DNA of 64,000 nt from Rossellomorea vietnamensis (lineage in GTDB: Bacteria > Bacillota > Bacilli > Bacillales > Bacillaceae_B): positions 2,046,001 through 2,110,000 of the forward strand of contig NZ_CP104558.1 in the NCBI RefSeq assembly GCF_025398035.1, given 5' to 3'. Numbering within the stretch: position 1 is the stretch's first letter; each line of letters opens with the position of its first letter. Shown here one piece after another: positions 16,077 to 27,461 of the stretch. Under the pieces are notes generated by a model that had not been told where the DNA came from, ran no database searches, and saw nothing but the letters and a program-made list of their open reading frames with translations. A program made the translations under genes and the position numbers.

Positions 16077-17264
16077 CTAAGGAGCAAACAACACTGTCTT
16101 AGTCCCTACCAAAGTATTCCCGTTACTCAGATTTACGAAGTAGTAGTTGGATGCACCGTCAAGTGTCAATTGCCCTGTCCAGATAACCCCATTGAATTGA
16201 CTATTGAATATTCCTGTTGGCGGCACATCCGCTGTAGTATTCGGGATGGTTACATTGCCCCGGAACCATGTGTTCACAATATTGCTATATACTGCACAGT
16301 TGATTGCTCCATCTGCCCGGCAGTCAAACATACGCTGAATTCTTAACCCGGTATGCGCTATGGTATTAATCCGGCTATGGTACATATACGTGTTCAATTG
16401 TCCAGAATGAAGTACCTGCTGAATGCCTCCCAGAACCCATGCATTAAGCAATTGAAATTCAACCGTTGAAGACCCGTCTGCTAGATTCATACTTTGGAAG
16501 GTGATATTTCCACTGATAATGGCTCCGTCTGTATACCCAGTGTTGGTACTAACCGTCGTCCCATTATTAATCGTTCCTACTACCGTCACAGGTCGGGCAA
16601 CAAATGCGGCGCCTTGAGAGGAATAAAAAGCCTCAGCGGCTGCACTTACCTGGACTGTAATGTTTCTTGGAACGGACGATTGAAAGTTTGCAAGTGTCGA
16701 ATCCCCGAGCTGCCACGGCCCGAATCCCAGCAATTGAACATGCCTTGCAGGTGGGATGACCACATCTTCGTTGAACGAAGAGTTGATGGCAATCAGGATG
16801 ATGATCCTCGCCCTCATCCCGAACTGGACAGCTTCCGGACTGTTGACCCCGGCGTTGATTGCCGCCTGGAGGGAAGTGTAAGGGTCAGATGGTGTTCCGT
16901 CTCCCGGCCCCGGTGCATTGGAATCAGCCCAAATGATCAGTTCTCCCCATTCAAAGACACCCGGTCCTTGTGGTCCCTGCTCCCCCTGGATTCCTTGAAT
17001 TCCTTGGGGACCTTGGTCTCCCTGAGGGCCAGTGTCTCCTTGAGGGCCAGTATCTCCTTGAGGTCCTTGCACCCCTTGTGGACCCGGTAATCCCTGAGGT
17101 CCTGGGGCTCCTTGTGGCCCCGGTGGTCCAGGCGGCCCGGGAGGACAATCACATTTAAAAGGATAAAAATCACAGCTTTGAGGAGGAAGCGAGACTGAAT
17201 TCGGATTTACGCCACCACCTCTTCTAAGCTTTGGTAATAGATGGTCATAGTTTTGTTTTTTCAT
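16077..17264 (-). CDS. Collagen-like spore-surface-type protein 1
   Basis: The 395-residue protein has a leader (about 1-42) with [10 protein letters not shown] and [15 protein letters not shown], then about 19 Gly-X-Y triplets (residues ~43-100, rich in GPQ). The C-terminal domain of about 290 residues has a beta-strand and turn pattern resembling a parallel beta-helix ([24 protein letters not shown]). Collagen stalks with globular tips are typical of exosporium or spore-coat filaments such as BclA. Surface placement is inferred. Start 17264 is the ATG spaced six bases from AGAGGTG; a GTG nine bases earlier overlaps that site. Protein 2 at 40.6 kb shares the leader. Confidence 0.85.
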   Translation of the reverse strand: MKKQNYDHLLPKLRRGGGVNPNSVSLPPQSCDFYPFKCDCPPGPPGPPGPQGAPGPQGLPGPQGVQGPQGDTGPQGDTGPQGDQGPQGIQGIQGEQGPQGPGVFEWGELIIWADSNAPGPGDGTPSDPYTSLQAAINAGVNSPEAVQFGMRARIIILIAINSSFNEDVVIPPARHVQLLGFGPWQLGDSTLANFQSSVPRNITVQVSAAAEAFYSSQGAAFVARPVTVVGTINNGTTVSTNTGYTDGAIISGNITFQSMNLADGSSTVEFQLLNAWVLGGIQQVLHSGQLNTYMYHSRINTIAHTGLRIQRMFDCRADGAINCAVYSNIVNTWFRGNVTIPNTTADVPPTGIFNSQFNGVIWTGQLTLDGASNYYFVNLSNGNTLVGTKTVLFAP

Positions 17265-17335
17265 AATATTCACCTCTATACCATACTATTCAGTAGAGCG
17301 AAAGATGTATGGACGTATGGGGTAAGCATGGGGGT

Positions 17336-17420
17336 AAGCATGGGGAAGGTTCTCTTGCTTCCTTTTGTACCAGAGGGACAAGTCCCTTGGCTCAAGTGGA
17401 CCGGGGAACCTGTCCCTCTT
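17336..17420. repeat. Degenerate R1 arm followed by R3 inverted repeat
   Basis: An R1-like arm lies at 17336-17362 (AAGCATGGGGAAGGTTCT, ending TGCTTCC). An R3 pair follows: AGAGGGACAAGTCCC (17372-17386) and GGGGAACCTGTCCCTCT (17404-17420). The R3 right arm lies inside the hydrolase coding end. Confidence 0.7.
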
Positions 17421-18258
17421 TTAATCTATGTAAACACTCCACCACGATTTCCGGCCTATCTTTATGTACCTCATGGTCACTCCCCTCCGCAATGACAAGT
17501 TTCCCTTTTTCTGATAACTGGGCAATTACGACTTGCAGTTCACGCCACACCTTTTCATGAAGCAAAGCTTCCTCTTCCGGTATGCCATATGCAATGTAAG
17601 GCTTGGCAGAGAATTCTTCATCTCTTGCGAAGACAATCAGGGGGATATCCGGAAATGCTTCACCATTTTTGATTTCTTCGCTGCTGGCAGACCAGTTGGT
17701 AAATTCATCGGCAATCGTTTGGTAGAGGACAGGGTTAGTCAGAAACGCTTCATCTTCACCTAACAATTCTCTATTCCTTTCTTTATACCATTCTTCCAAT
17801 TCAGCTCTGCTTTTCCCTGCGATTTCCTCGTTATCTTCAATCAGTTGCTCCAACGAAATCATAGAATACATGACCGGCAGATTGAGATCATAGAGTCGTT
17901 GAAAGTTGTGGGAGGTCGCATCGATGAGGAGAACCCCGTCCAGTTTTCCAGGGTACATCCTCGCATATGCCTGAGCGCATAGCCCGCCGAATGAATGGCC
18001 GGCTAATAGAAACCGATCGATCTGCAGATGTTCCATCAGGTCATTGAGCTCCCTTGCGATATTCGCAGTAGTCCGAGGCTCCGGCGATGTCCCGCTTTTC
18101 CCATAACCTGCCCGATGATACAAGATAACGGTAAAATCGTTCTTGATCCTGTCCACAAACGGAATCCAGCTGTAGAAGGAATTACCGATTCCAGTTTCAA
18201 GGACTAGGGTCTGCTTTCCTTCTCCTATAATGTGATATTCCAGATCGATTTCACGCAT
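17392..18258 (-). CDS. Alpha/beta hydrolase
   Basis: The 288-residue protein has the alpha/beta-hydrolase fold: ETGIGNSFYSWIPF as oxyanion region, YHRAGYGKSG, and LLAGHSFGGLCAQAYARMYP at about 93-112 with the nucleophile serine. An acid comes after LIVFARDEEF, and the histidine is in EGSDHEVHKDRPE near the C-terminus. The last residues (EGQVPRST) are encoded by an R3 repeat arm. Start 18258 has TAGGAG upstream; the frame from 18285 does not. Confidence 0.85.
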   Translation of the reverse strand: MREIDLEYHIIGEGKQTLVLETGIGNSFYSWIPFVDRIKNDFTVILYHRAGYGKSGTSPEPRTTANIARELNDLMEHLQIDRFLLAGHSFGGLCAQAYARMYPGKLDGVLLIDATSHNFQRLYDLNLPVMYSMISLEQLIEDNEEIAGKSRAELEEWYKERNRELLGEDEAFLTNPVLYQTIADEFTNWSASSEEIKNGEAFPDIPLIVFARDEEFSAKPYIAYGIPEEEALLHEKVWRELQVVIAQLSEKGKLVIAEGSDHEVHKDRPEIVVECLHRLKEGQVPRST

Positions 18259-18329
18259 GGTACCACTCCTAGATTCAGAATTCATACGTTTACTAGAGCA
18301 AAGTTAGAGCCTTCCACCTTTCTATGACT

Positions 18330-19349
18330 CTACTCCATTTCCTCATACGTCCTCCCCGCAATCTCCACCTCATACCCCGCTTCAAACTGCCCCATCAACA
18401 ACCGCAAGCCATTCTTCCGGTCTTCCACATTCCCGCCTTCATTCAATAACTGCATGCCGTACGAAGCGATATCCGCCACAACCCGCTCATTCCGGTAATA
18501 CGCGAGAAGGACCGGATCCACCTCCACTTTTCCATAACCCTTGTAGAAAAGATCAATATGCTCACGACGTTCATCCTTGAAGCACAACCCCAAGCCCACT
18601 CCCGGGAACATCAAATCCCTTTCAACAGGGGCCATCACGGGATCGTCCCAATCGACGATGAATAGTTTTGAATTCCCATCGATCATTACATTCCCGGGAT
18701 GGATATCCCCGTGGCATAAAACAAATCCACTTTTATCATGATCCTGCAGCCTCTGTCCAAGCTCCTCCGTCCGCTCGACTAGGGTCAGGATGTCCCCGCG
18801 CTTTCTTTTCCAAAAATCAATGAGTTTCTCTGCCACTTCGTCACGTGGAAGGTCTGAATCCATCTCCCGGTCGATTTCCCTGACTTTCTCACACCAGGGA
18901 CCGGAGAAATCTTCTTGGCGCAGCTGCTCCTGAAGGTCATGAGGGACCCCTGCAGAATGAATGGATTTTAGGATCTGACCAAAACGAATCGACTGTTGCT
19001 CGCTTAACGGTGATTCGAAACCCGTTCGCCCGTCTACGAATGGCGAGAGGATCCAGTGGTATCCTTCATCATGGACCGCCAGCTCATCATTAGTGGGCTG
19101 GATAGGCGGTATGACCGCGTCGATCCCTTGAGTGGAGAGGAAATGAACGATCCGGATCCCCGTGTCATCAAAGGAACCTTGAATCATTTTTAGAAAAAAG
19201 ACCTCGCCATTCCACCCAGCGACACGATAAACTTCCGCTTTCGGATCATGTCCGATGGGCAGGAACGTCACTTCTTTCGCTGCCACGTTAAAATGTTCTT
19301 TTAATCCATCTATGATTTTTCCCTGGTTGAACTCAGGTTGTGTTAACAT
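18330..19349 (-). CDS. Aminoglycoside phosphotransferase-family kinase
   Basis: The 339-residue protein is of the APH/choline-kinase fold. VFFLKMIQG is the ATP lysine strand. VLCHGDIHPGNVMIDGNSKLFIVDWDDP at about 215-243 is the catalytic loop plus the metal-binding DWD. It resembles spectinomycin or macrolide-type phosphotransferases, but without context the substrate is open. Start 19349 has AAGGGGG; the longer frame would read into an R3 hairpin. Confidence 0.82.
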   Translation of the reverse strand: MLTQPEFNQGKIIDGLKEHFNVAAKEVTFLPIGHDPKAEVYRVAGWNGEVFFLKMIQGSFDDTGIRIVHFLSTQGIDAVIPPIQPTNDELAVHDEGYHWILSPFVDGRTGFESPLSEQQSIRFGQILKSIHSAGVPHDLQEQLRQEDFSGPWCEKVREIDREMDSDLPRDEVAEKLIDFWKRKRGDILTLVERTEELGQRLQDHDKSGFVLCHGDIHPGNVMIDGNSKLFIVDWDDPVMAPVERDLMFPGVGLGLCFKDERREHIDLFYKGYGKVEVDPVLLAYYRNERVVADIASYGMQLLNEGGNVEDRKNGLRLLMGQFEAGYEVEIAGRTYEEME

Positions 19350-19374
19350 ACATCCGTTTCCCCCTTCACAAGCG

Positions 19375-19427
19375 CCAGAGGGACAGGTCCCGAGTCTCAA
19401 AATGAGCCGCGGGACCTGTCCCTCTGG
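19375..19427. repeat. R3 perfect inverted repeat
   Basis: An 18-bp arm CCAGAGGGACAGGTCCCG (19375-19392) has its exact complement at 19410-19427. It sits between the RidA stop (19430) and the phosphotransferase start on the minus strand, 2 bp from the RidA stop. Confidence 0.85.
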
Positions 19428-19429
19428 TT

Positions 19430-19837
19430 TTATACGGTCCTGAATGCCGCAACCGCCTCGATTTCCACCAACTGATGTGTGTATCCGAGCACTGTCACTC
19501 CTGATAATGTACTCGGAACATCATGATCCCCAAACTCTTTTCTTATCGACTCCCAAGCCGTCACTAAATCGGACTGTAGATGAGAGGCTACAAGGACCCT
19601 GGTGTAAACGACGTCCTTCAGGGAGGCACCGCTCTCTTTCAGTACTTCCTTCATATTCTCCACACAGAGCTTGGCTTGGAGTTCATAATCCTGTGCATGA
19701 GGGACTTCTCCATTTTTATTTAAAGGACAGGCTCCCGCTAAAAAAAGGAGGTCCATGTCTGAAGGTACTCTTGAAGCGTAGGCATAATCAACATGTGCCA
19801 ATTGTGATGATCGAATAAAGGATATTTTATTGTTCAT
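19430..19837 (-). CDS. RidA/YjgF-family protein
   Basis: The 135-residue protein has the chorismate-mutase-like RidA fold. SRVPSDMDLLFLAGACPLNKNGEV opens it, VENMKEVLKESGASLKDVVYTRVLV lies at about 60-85, and LVEIEAVAAFR is the C-terminus. The canonical RidA arginine context (V-x-V/I-E-x-x-A) is present, so enamine/imine deaminase activity is possible. This divergent subgroup may do something else. Start 19837 has GGGAGGAGGG. Confidence 0.82.
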   Translation of the reverse strand: MNNKISFIRSSQLAHVDYAYASRVPSDMDLLFLAGACPLNKNGEVPHAQDYELQAKLCVENMKEVLKESGASLKDVVYTRVLVASHLQSDLVTAWESIRKEFGDHDVPSTLSGVTVLGYTHQLVEIEAVAAFRTV

Positions 19838-19861
19838 AGTGTTCCCTCCTCCCATGACGCA

Positions 19862-20569
19862 TCAACACCTCACATACTTCCGCTTAAACCCGATCCGTCC
19901 CTTCTCCACCTGCTTCTGAATATCATCGGCAGCCTTCAGGACACTATTCTTCTTCCCTTCCCTGACCATCTCGACCGGTCCGATTTCCTTTGCGGTCTCG
20001 AGGGCCTCTTCATGAAGGGGCACATACGACACTCCCACGGTCCCGACAAAGTTATTCATCGACGATTTCGTCCGTTCGGGGGCATCGTGGATCGTGTCTT
20101 TCACGTTCTGGAGCATCCCCCGAAGCTTCTCTTCGGAAAATTCTTCATCCTTCCGATTCCCAAGGAGCCAGCAGTAGCAGCTCCAGCCCGCTGACATTTT
20201 CAATTCGTCCCCGCTTGCGATCCATTTATCGGCGACGTCCTGTGCGATAGGGGCTTCTGACAAGGTGACCGCCACCACGTTATCGGAGAGCATATAGAAG
20301 TACGCCCCCTCGATCCAGCGGTCAAAGTCCGCTTCGGTCATCGCTTTCGGGTCGGCAATGACGCCGGCAAAGTACATGGCATCGTAATTTCCCGTAGCAT
20401 ATAATTTCTCGGCGAGGGCCTGATCCTTCTTGATTGTCTTAACCATCGGCTTCATGGCACCCGTCGCGACGCCAAATACCGGCTCACGGGCACCGTTCGA
20501 TAGGTACATTTTCTTCGTTCGTTCCTTGCCGAGGGCTTCCAGTTCCTTCATCACCGTTTCCAGATCCAT
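19862..20569 (-). CDS. DNA alkylation repair (AlkD-like HEAT) protein
   Basis: The 235-residue helical-repeat protein has MYLSNGAREPVFGVATGAMKPMVKTIKKD near the start and YFAGVIADPKAMTEADFDRW at about 65-85. These features belong to the DNA_alkylation / AlkD-like superfamily, which removes bulky alkylated bases by backbone contacts. The subgroup here (LLGNRKDEEF, GTVGVSYVPLHEEAL) is less studied, and glycosylase activity is not assured. ATG 20569 is better spaced from AAGGAAG than the GTG nine bases earlier. Confidence 0.72.
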   Translation of the reverse strand: MDLETVMKELEALGKERTKKMYLSNGAREPVFGVATGAMKPMVKTIKKDQALAEKLYATGNYDAMYFAGVIADPKAMTEADFDRWIEGAYFYMLSDNVVAVTLSEAPIAQDVADKWIASGDELKMSAGWSCYCWLLGNRKDEEFSEEKLRGMLQNVKDTIHDAPERTKSSMNNFVGTVGVSYVPLHEEALETAKEIGPVEMVREGKKNSVLKAADDIQKQVEKGRIGFKRKYVRC

Positions 20570-20611
20570 TCCATCCACTTCCTTTATTTATCCATCTTAT
20601 ATGTATTCTTC

Positions 20612-21721
20612 TTACATCGCCCTGTCCCTTTTATTTTTTCTATTTTTCACGAAAGCAATGAGAAGGAGGAGGATCGGAATGACGACAAGCAGAGGCATAT
20701 GCAGCACATACATGGCTACCTTCAGCCCTTCATGGATATGTTCCTGAAAATTGCTCGCAATCGACATCGACATGAATAGGACGATCAGGCCGAGTGGATA
20801 GGCGAGTCGTGATGGCGATTGAATCTTGAACACGCTTGCCGTTCCGATGACCGCCGCATAAAAAAAGATGCTGATCTTCAAGAAGATCCCGATCACCAAG
20901 CCAAGCATAAAGAAGACATCCAGGCGTTCCAGAAAGTCGGCCACCTGTATCGACTGTACCGTACTAAGAAGGGGGAATTGGGAACGGGCTGTGAGATCCA
21001 CCCCGAGGACGCTGATATTGATGAGCATCGTCAGGATCAGGTTGATCCCGCTCAGTCCCGTCGCACAAAACATCGTCAGCTTCGCCTTCTTCGGGTTATT
21101 CAGGTACGGCAGGATCATCGTAAAGACAAAGGCTTCCGTAAACGGAAAATACAAGGTTTGGGTGAACGTCACTTTCAAGACCGGCATCAGCCCTTCTTCC
21201 AGGACCGGCTGCAGATTGGTCATATCGATCAGACCGGAAACGACGATCAGGATGAATCCAACGACTGAAAGGGTAAACATGAACATAAACAGCAGCTCTC
21301 CCGACCGTCCGATGACTTCGATCCCTTTTCGCACCGTATAGATAATGACCAGCATCAAGAGGGCATTGGCAATGAACAGGGGAGTTTCCGGATACGCAAA
21401 GGTCAACAGCATTTCACCAAAGTCCCGGAGAACCCTGGACGCCTCATACATGAAATAGAACAGATAAAGGAAGGCAAGGACCGTCCCAGCCACTTTCCCG
21501 AGAATCTTCTGCATGTATTCCGTCGGCAGGAGATCAGGATAATACGAGTACAGTTTATGGTAGACGAGCAGCAGGACGAAACTTGCGATCATCCCGAACA
21601 TGATCGCAAGCCACGCATCCTGTTTCGCATCGATGGCAAGGGGGACCAGTAAAGAGCTTCCCATTTCAAACAACACCATTAAGACAAAGAGCTGAATGCT
21701 ACTGATTTTCGCCTTTTCCAC
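20612..21721 (-). CDS. Spore germinant receptor B subunit (GerAB/endospore permease family)
   Basis: This 369-residue membrane protein has about ten segments of the amino-acid-permease-like GerAB family (SSIQLFVLMVLFEMGSSLLVPL start; FLERLDVFFMLGLVIGIFLKISIF near 270). It is the presumed germinant-binding subunit in the spore inner membrane. It is the last gene of a ger operon in the order A-C-B. The ligand cannot be predicted from sequence alone. Confidence 0.9.
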   Translation of the reverse strand: MEKAKISSIQLFVLMVLFEMGSSLLVPLAIDAKQDAWLAIMFGMIASFVLLLVYHKLYSYYPDLLPTEYMQKILGKVAGTVLAFLYLFYFMYEASRVLRDFGEMLLTFAYPETPLFIANALLMLVIIYTVRKGIEVIGRSGELLFMFMFTLSVVGFILIVVSGLIDMTNLQPVLEEGLMPVLKVTFTQTLYFPFTEAFVFTMILPYLNNPKKAKLTMFCATGLSGINLILTMLINISVLGVDLTARSQFPLLSTVQSIQVADFLERLDVFFMLGLVIGIFLKISIFFYAAVIGTASVFKIQSPSRLAYPLGLIVLFMSMSIASNFQEHIHEGLKVAMYVLHMPLLVVIPILLLLIAFVKNRKNKRDRAM

Positions 21722-21742
21722 TGTACGGGTCCCTCCTTTTCC

Positions 21743-22960
21743 TCACGCTTCTTCTAAACTTGAAAGAAACGATTTATTCCTCAGTCCGGCCCGGCGGATG
21801 TAGGCTTCCACCGTAATATCCACCTTTGCATCCGGAAAATAAACCTCATTCCACATCTCTTTAAGCTTATTCCAATCATCCGGTCTCGAACGGCGGATGA
21901 CTTCGTCAAAACCAAAGATGTCCGCTTTATTGGTTTGGGCCTGTTCGATCGCTTTTTTCATTTCTCCCTCTATCTCTTTCTCGATCTTTTTCTCCATCTG
22001 TGGGATCATCTTCCCACCTGTTATGTCGATGGGTTCACTCATCTCTCCTATGCTTCCTTCGACCCGTGTATGAATCGAGATATGTGGCCGGCCGTTCTTC
22101 ATTTTCCCTGACACGGTGGTTTTTTGCCGGTTCGTTTGATAGGCGATGACCTCTTTCTTTCCTTTCCAATCGATGTTGATGTCCGTTCCCTGGATCTCGT
22201 CCCTGATCCACACGGTCCCCCTTGCCGATTTGCCGTATTGCCAATCGACTAATTTCCCGTCTTTGATAATCGCGATCCCACTGGATTCAAGGGTTGATTC
22301 AGGCTCACTTTCCTGGATATTTTCAGGCAGTCCTGCGTGCTTAGGATCGCCAAGGAGACGAAACCCCGACACTACGGTCGCCCCTTTGGATGAATGCAGC
22401 CCTTTCATCACATCCTGAATCGACGTCTTTACGTTATGCCCCCATTTCTTCTGGGAAAATTCCAATGTCTTCAGCACCTTATTCGCCGGAATTTTATCAA
22501 CGGGGGTCAAAGTCCGGAGCAGTTCTTCTGCCGAAGAATGATTCGCGATCACCATAGTCGTCGTGATCCGGAATTCATGATCCCGGTCGATGGCATCGAT
22601 GAATGTCGCCACTCCTTCTTCCCTCGCAAGATTCTCCCCCATCACGACCAGATTGGTATGGGCATAATACAATCTCCGGGAGATCTTGCTGGATGCGCGC
22701 CTGCTTGCTTCTACTAAATTGTCCCCTGTAGCCGAATAAATCGTCACGGGCGGGCTTTGAGAACCGCCGCCCCGCATGCCTCCAGCTACGTTCCCGGGAT
22801 TAATGATCTGAAGGGTCATGACGTACTTCCCGTCCTCCGCTTTATCCACACCCATCGCGGCCACGATGGCAAGATCGGTCAACTCTTTCTTACTCCAACA
22901 GCCGGACAAAAAGAAAGAAATGGACACTAGAATGAAGAGAATCTTCATTTTACGAGCCAT
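21743..22960 (-). CDS. Spore germinant receptor C subunit (Ger(x)C lipoprotein)
   Basis: The 405-residue GerAC-type lipoprotein has the signal peptide ILVSISFFLSGCW with lipid cysteine at about 21. KKELTDLAIVAAMGVDKAEDGKY is the conserved N-terminal start of domain 1, and the family's C-terminal domain ends in DAKVDITVEAYIRRAGL. It is anchored on the outer face of the spore inner membrane. It overlaps the end of the A gene by 11 bp. Confidence 0.9.
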   Translation of the reverse strand: MARKMKILFILVSISFFLSGCWSKKELTDLAIVAAMGVDKAEDGKYVMTLQIINPGNVAGGMRGGGSQSPPVTIYSATGDNLVEASRRASSKISRRLYYAHTNLVVMGENLAREEGVATFIDAIDRDHEFRITTTMVIANHSSAEELLRTLTPVDKIPANKVLKTLEFSQKKWGHNVKTSIQDVMKGLHSSKGATVVSGFRLLGDPKHAGLPENIQESEPESTLESSGIAIIKDGKLVDWQYGKSARGTVWIRDEIQGTDINIDWKGKKEVIAYQTNRQKTTVSGKMKNGRPHISIHTRVEGSIGEMSEPIDITGGKMIPQMEKKIEKEIEGEMKKAIEQAQTNKADIFGFDEVIRRSRPDDWNKLKEMWNEVYFPDAKVDITVEAYIRRAGLRNKSFLSSLEEA

Positions 22961-24566
22961 TGTTATCCCCTCCTTTTCCCTCCCCGTTGACCATTGTACG
23001 GGAGGCAGGCGATTCCGGACCTTGATTGGTCCCTTCCCTTACCGCATTGGCGCTTATGAGACGCGGTCTCTGCCTGAGGGTCCACCAGGGCAGCCGCACA
23101 AAGGTATCTTTATTATTCACCGGGATGAATGGAGCGAACGGGGCCATATAAGGCACCCCAAAGGAACGGAGACTGCATAAATGGACGACCATCAAAAGGA
23201 AGATCAAAATGATCCCGTAGAAGCCAAAGGTCGCGGCACCGATCATGAATAAGAAGCGGATGAGACGGGCCGAAATCGCCATATCAAATGATGGCGTCGC
23301 AAAACTTGCAATCGCTGTGATTGATACAATAATGACCATCGCCGGTGACACAATGCTCGCTTGCACGGCTGCCTGTCCGATAACAAGGGCACCGACGATC
23401 GAGACGGCAGAACCGATCGCTTTCGGCAATCGAATCCCCGCTTCCCGCAGGATTTCAAACGTGATTTCCATCAGGAGGGCTTCCACGAATGCCGGAAACG
23501 GAACCGATTCCCTCTGGGCGGCAATCGCGACAATGAGGGTCGTCGGCACCATTTCCTGGTGAAAAGTCGTGACCGCCACAAAGGTCGCAGGGGCAATCAG
23601 GGAAATCGTGAACATCAAGATCCGCAGCAGCCGGATCGATGTCGCAATATCGAAACGGGCATAATAATCCTCTGCCGACTGGAAAAATTGAATGAACAGG
23701 GCAGGGGCAATCAGCACAAAAGGGGTTCCATCCACAAAGATGGCGATCCGTCCCTCAAACAGATTCCCTGCCACTACATCCGGCCGTTCCGTATTGAAAA
23801 TCGTCGGAAACGGCGTCATCGCTTGATCTTCTATCAGCTGTTCGATATACCCCGATTCCAAAATGCTGTCGATGTCAATCTTCTTCAACCGCTGACGGAT
23901 CTCCTCGATCACTTCTTCATTGGCAATGCCATGTATGTACATCAGCGTCACATCGGTCTTCGTCACGCGGCCGATCTTCATGGACTCAAGCCATAAATCA
24001 GGGGTCTTGATGATGCGCCGTACCATCGCCGTATTGGTCCCGATCGATTCCGTAAACGCCCCCTTCGGCCCGCGGACGACCATTTGTGTGGTGGATTCCG
24101 ATATGGAGCGCGTTTCGCCCCCTTTCGTGCAGGCACTCAACGCTTTGGCTGTCCCGTCCACCAGGACAATCGTATCACCTGCCATCAACGAGCCGAACAG
24201 CTCCACCCACTGATCGGTCGATGACATATTCCCCACCGTCATCATGTCATCCGAAATCAGACTGATCGCATCGCCTTCATTCAACTCTTCCTTATGATCA
24301 TCCTTCATCATGGACTGCAGCAGGAACTCCTGAATCGATTGATTGTCAACGATCCCTTCCACATACACGATCGCCGTTTCAATGGAGGCATCCTTTCCCA
24401 TTTTCAACCGGCGGATCACAACATCTGAACTGTTCCCCGTTTTCTGCCGGATCATATCGAGATTGACGGATAATGAACGCTGTATATATTCTTCCGAGGT
24501 ATCAGAAGCTTGGTTTTCTGATTGTTGGTTCTTCTTTGGTTTACGACCTTTAAAGAACGAAGACAT
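22950..24566 (-). CDS. Spore germinant receptor A subunit (GerA family)
   Basis: The 538-residue protein has a hydrophilic N-terminal half (about 1-290) of the GerA-N type (SISESTTQMVVRGPKGAFTES, ERPDVVAGNLFEGRIAIFVDGTPFVLIAPALF). The membrane domain follows with TTFHQEMVPTTLIVAIAAQRESVPFPAFVEALLMEITFEILREAG. It is probably the channel-forming subunit. Start 24566 has AAAAGGGTG at longer spacing; the upstream frame to 24653 lacks a site. A small two-TM gene lies divergently upstream. Confidence 0.9.
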   Translation of the reverse strand: MSSFFKGRKPKKNQQSENQASDTSEEYIQRSLSVNLDMIRQKTGNSSDVVIRRLKMGKDASIETAIVYVEGIVDNQSIQEFLLQSMMKDDHKEELNEGDAISLISDDMMTVGNMSSTDQWVELFGSLMAGDTIVLVDGTAKALSACTKGGETRSISESTTQMVVRGPKGAFTESIGTNTAMVRRIIKTPDLWLESMKIGRVTKTDVTLMYIHGIANEEVIEEIRQRLKKIDIDSILESGYIEQLIEDQAMTPFPTIFNTERPDVVAGNLFEGRIAIFVDGTPFVLIAPALFIQFFQSAEDYYARFDIATSIRLLRILMFTISLIAPATFVAVTTFHQEMVPTTLIVAIAAQRESVPFPAFVEALLMEITFEILREAGIRLPKAIGSAVSIVGALVIGQAAVQASIVSPAMVIIVSITAIASFATPSFDMAISARLIRFLFMIGAATFGFYGIILIFLLMVVHLCSLRSFGVPYMAPFAPFIPVNNKDTFVRLPWWTLRQRPRLISANAVREGTNQGPESPASRTMVNGEGKGGDNNGS

Positions 24567-24689
24567 AGATTCCGGCACCCTTTTCTCATTTTTTATTACT
24601 GTAACCAAATGAGGGGTTTTTATGTAATTTTTAACAAAGGAATGAACCTCCATCCATGGGAAGAACCTAAGGATAGGAGCGTGATCAGC

Positions 24690-24923
24690 ATGAAAATCAT
24701 GGGTATTACACTATTAATGATGGGATGTTTAATGGGGTTTTCGTTAGGCCTCGATATTCTTCAAGGTTTCGACGTGTCAGATGCCTGGCAAAATGCCGTC
24801 AGTCCCTTTCGCGTCATGGAAGTGGCCGAATTGTTTGTCCTCTTCATCCTCCTCTTCCTCTTTTTTGGCGAAACGGCTTATGAGGTGATCAAGAAAAGAA
24901 AGAAAGGATCTACCAAACCATGA
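24690..24923 (+). CDS. Small two-TM protein, possible germinant-receptor D-type subunit
   Basis: This 77-residue protein has two membrane helices (about 3-22 and 45-65) and a basic tail KKRKKGS. Small D proteins of about 75 residues with two TM helices, encoded next to ger operons, modulate receptor function in Bacillus. Length, topology and place (divergent, 124 bp from gerA) fit, but sequence identity to known D proteins was not testable. GGATAGGAG precedes the start. Confidence 0.5.
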   Translation: MKIMGITLLMMGCLMGFSLGLDILQGFDVSDAWQNAVSPFRVMEVAELFVLFILLFLFFGETAYEVIKKRKKGSTKP

Positions 24924-25015
24924 GCCCTTCCCCGCTCCTCCCCTCTTTCAAACCACCCCTTGTAAAAATTCACCATCCAGAGAAGCTTCACGCTTTCAAT
25001 AACCATTCTCATCTT

Positions 25016-25052
25016 TTATAATGATAATTAAGAATTATTATAATTATCACAC
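25016..25052 (+). promoter_or_regulatory. Two PerR-type boxes before katG
   Basis: TTATAATGATAATTA (25016-25030) matches the PerR consensus TTATAATNATTATAA at 13 of 15 positions. TTATAATTATCACAC (25038-25052) matches at 12 of 15. A TATAAT-type -10 lies within the second box. Peroxide induction through PerR is the likely control; Fur-box overlap cannot be excluded. Confidence 0.65.
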
Positions 25053-25101
25053 TATTCATGTGATAGTTTGCTTTGCCCCATATTTTAAAACAGGAAGGTG
25101 A

Positions 25102-27324
<2,223 letters not shown>

Positions 27325-27334
27325 TGAGTAGTGG

Positions 27335-27366
27335 GCCTCTTCCTTGATGGAAGGGGCTTTTTTTTG
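27335..27366 (+). terminator. Terminator after katG
   Basis: GCCTCTTCC pairs with GGAAGGGGC (one G-T pair), followed by T8. Confidence 0.8.
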
Positions 27367-27397
27367 CACAGTCCCATTTCATCCCCCCACAATTCCA

Positions 27398-27438
27398 TTG
27401 ACAAATCCCCCTCCCTCCATTATTATCAATATCGATAA
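27398..27438 (+). promoter_or_regulatory. Promoter and operator of HTH-psd operon
   Basis: TTGACA (27398-27403) and TATTAT (27421-27426) are 17 bp apart. The near-palindrome TTATCAATATCGATAA (27423-27438) covers the -10, so repression by the first gene's product is likely. The half sites TTATC/GATAA also resemble part of a Fur box. Confidence 0.6.
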
Positions 27439-27461
27439 CAATCACAAAAGGATGTAATGGA

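Noticed and set aside
24566..24690. SigG promoter for the first ger operon
   Set aside because: The best match (CATAAAA with a poor -35) departs from the consensus at key positions, so none is annotated.
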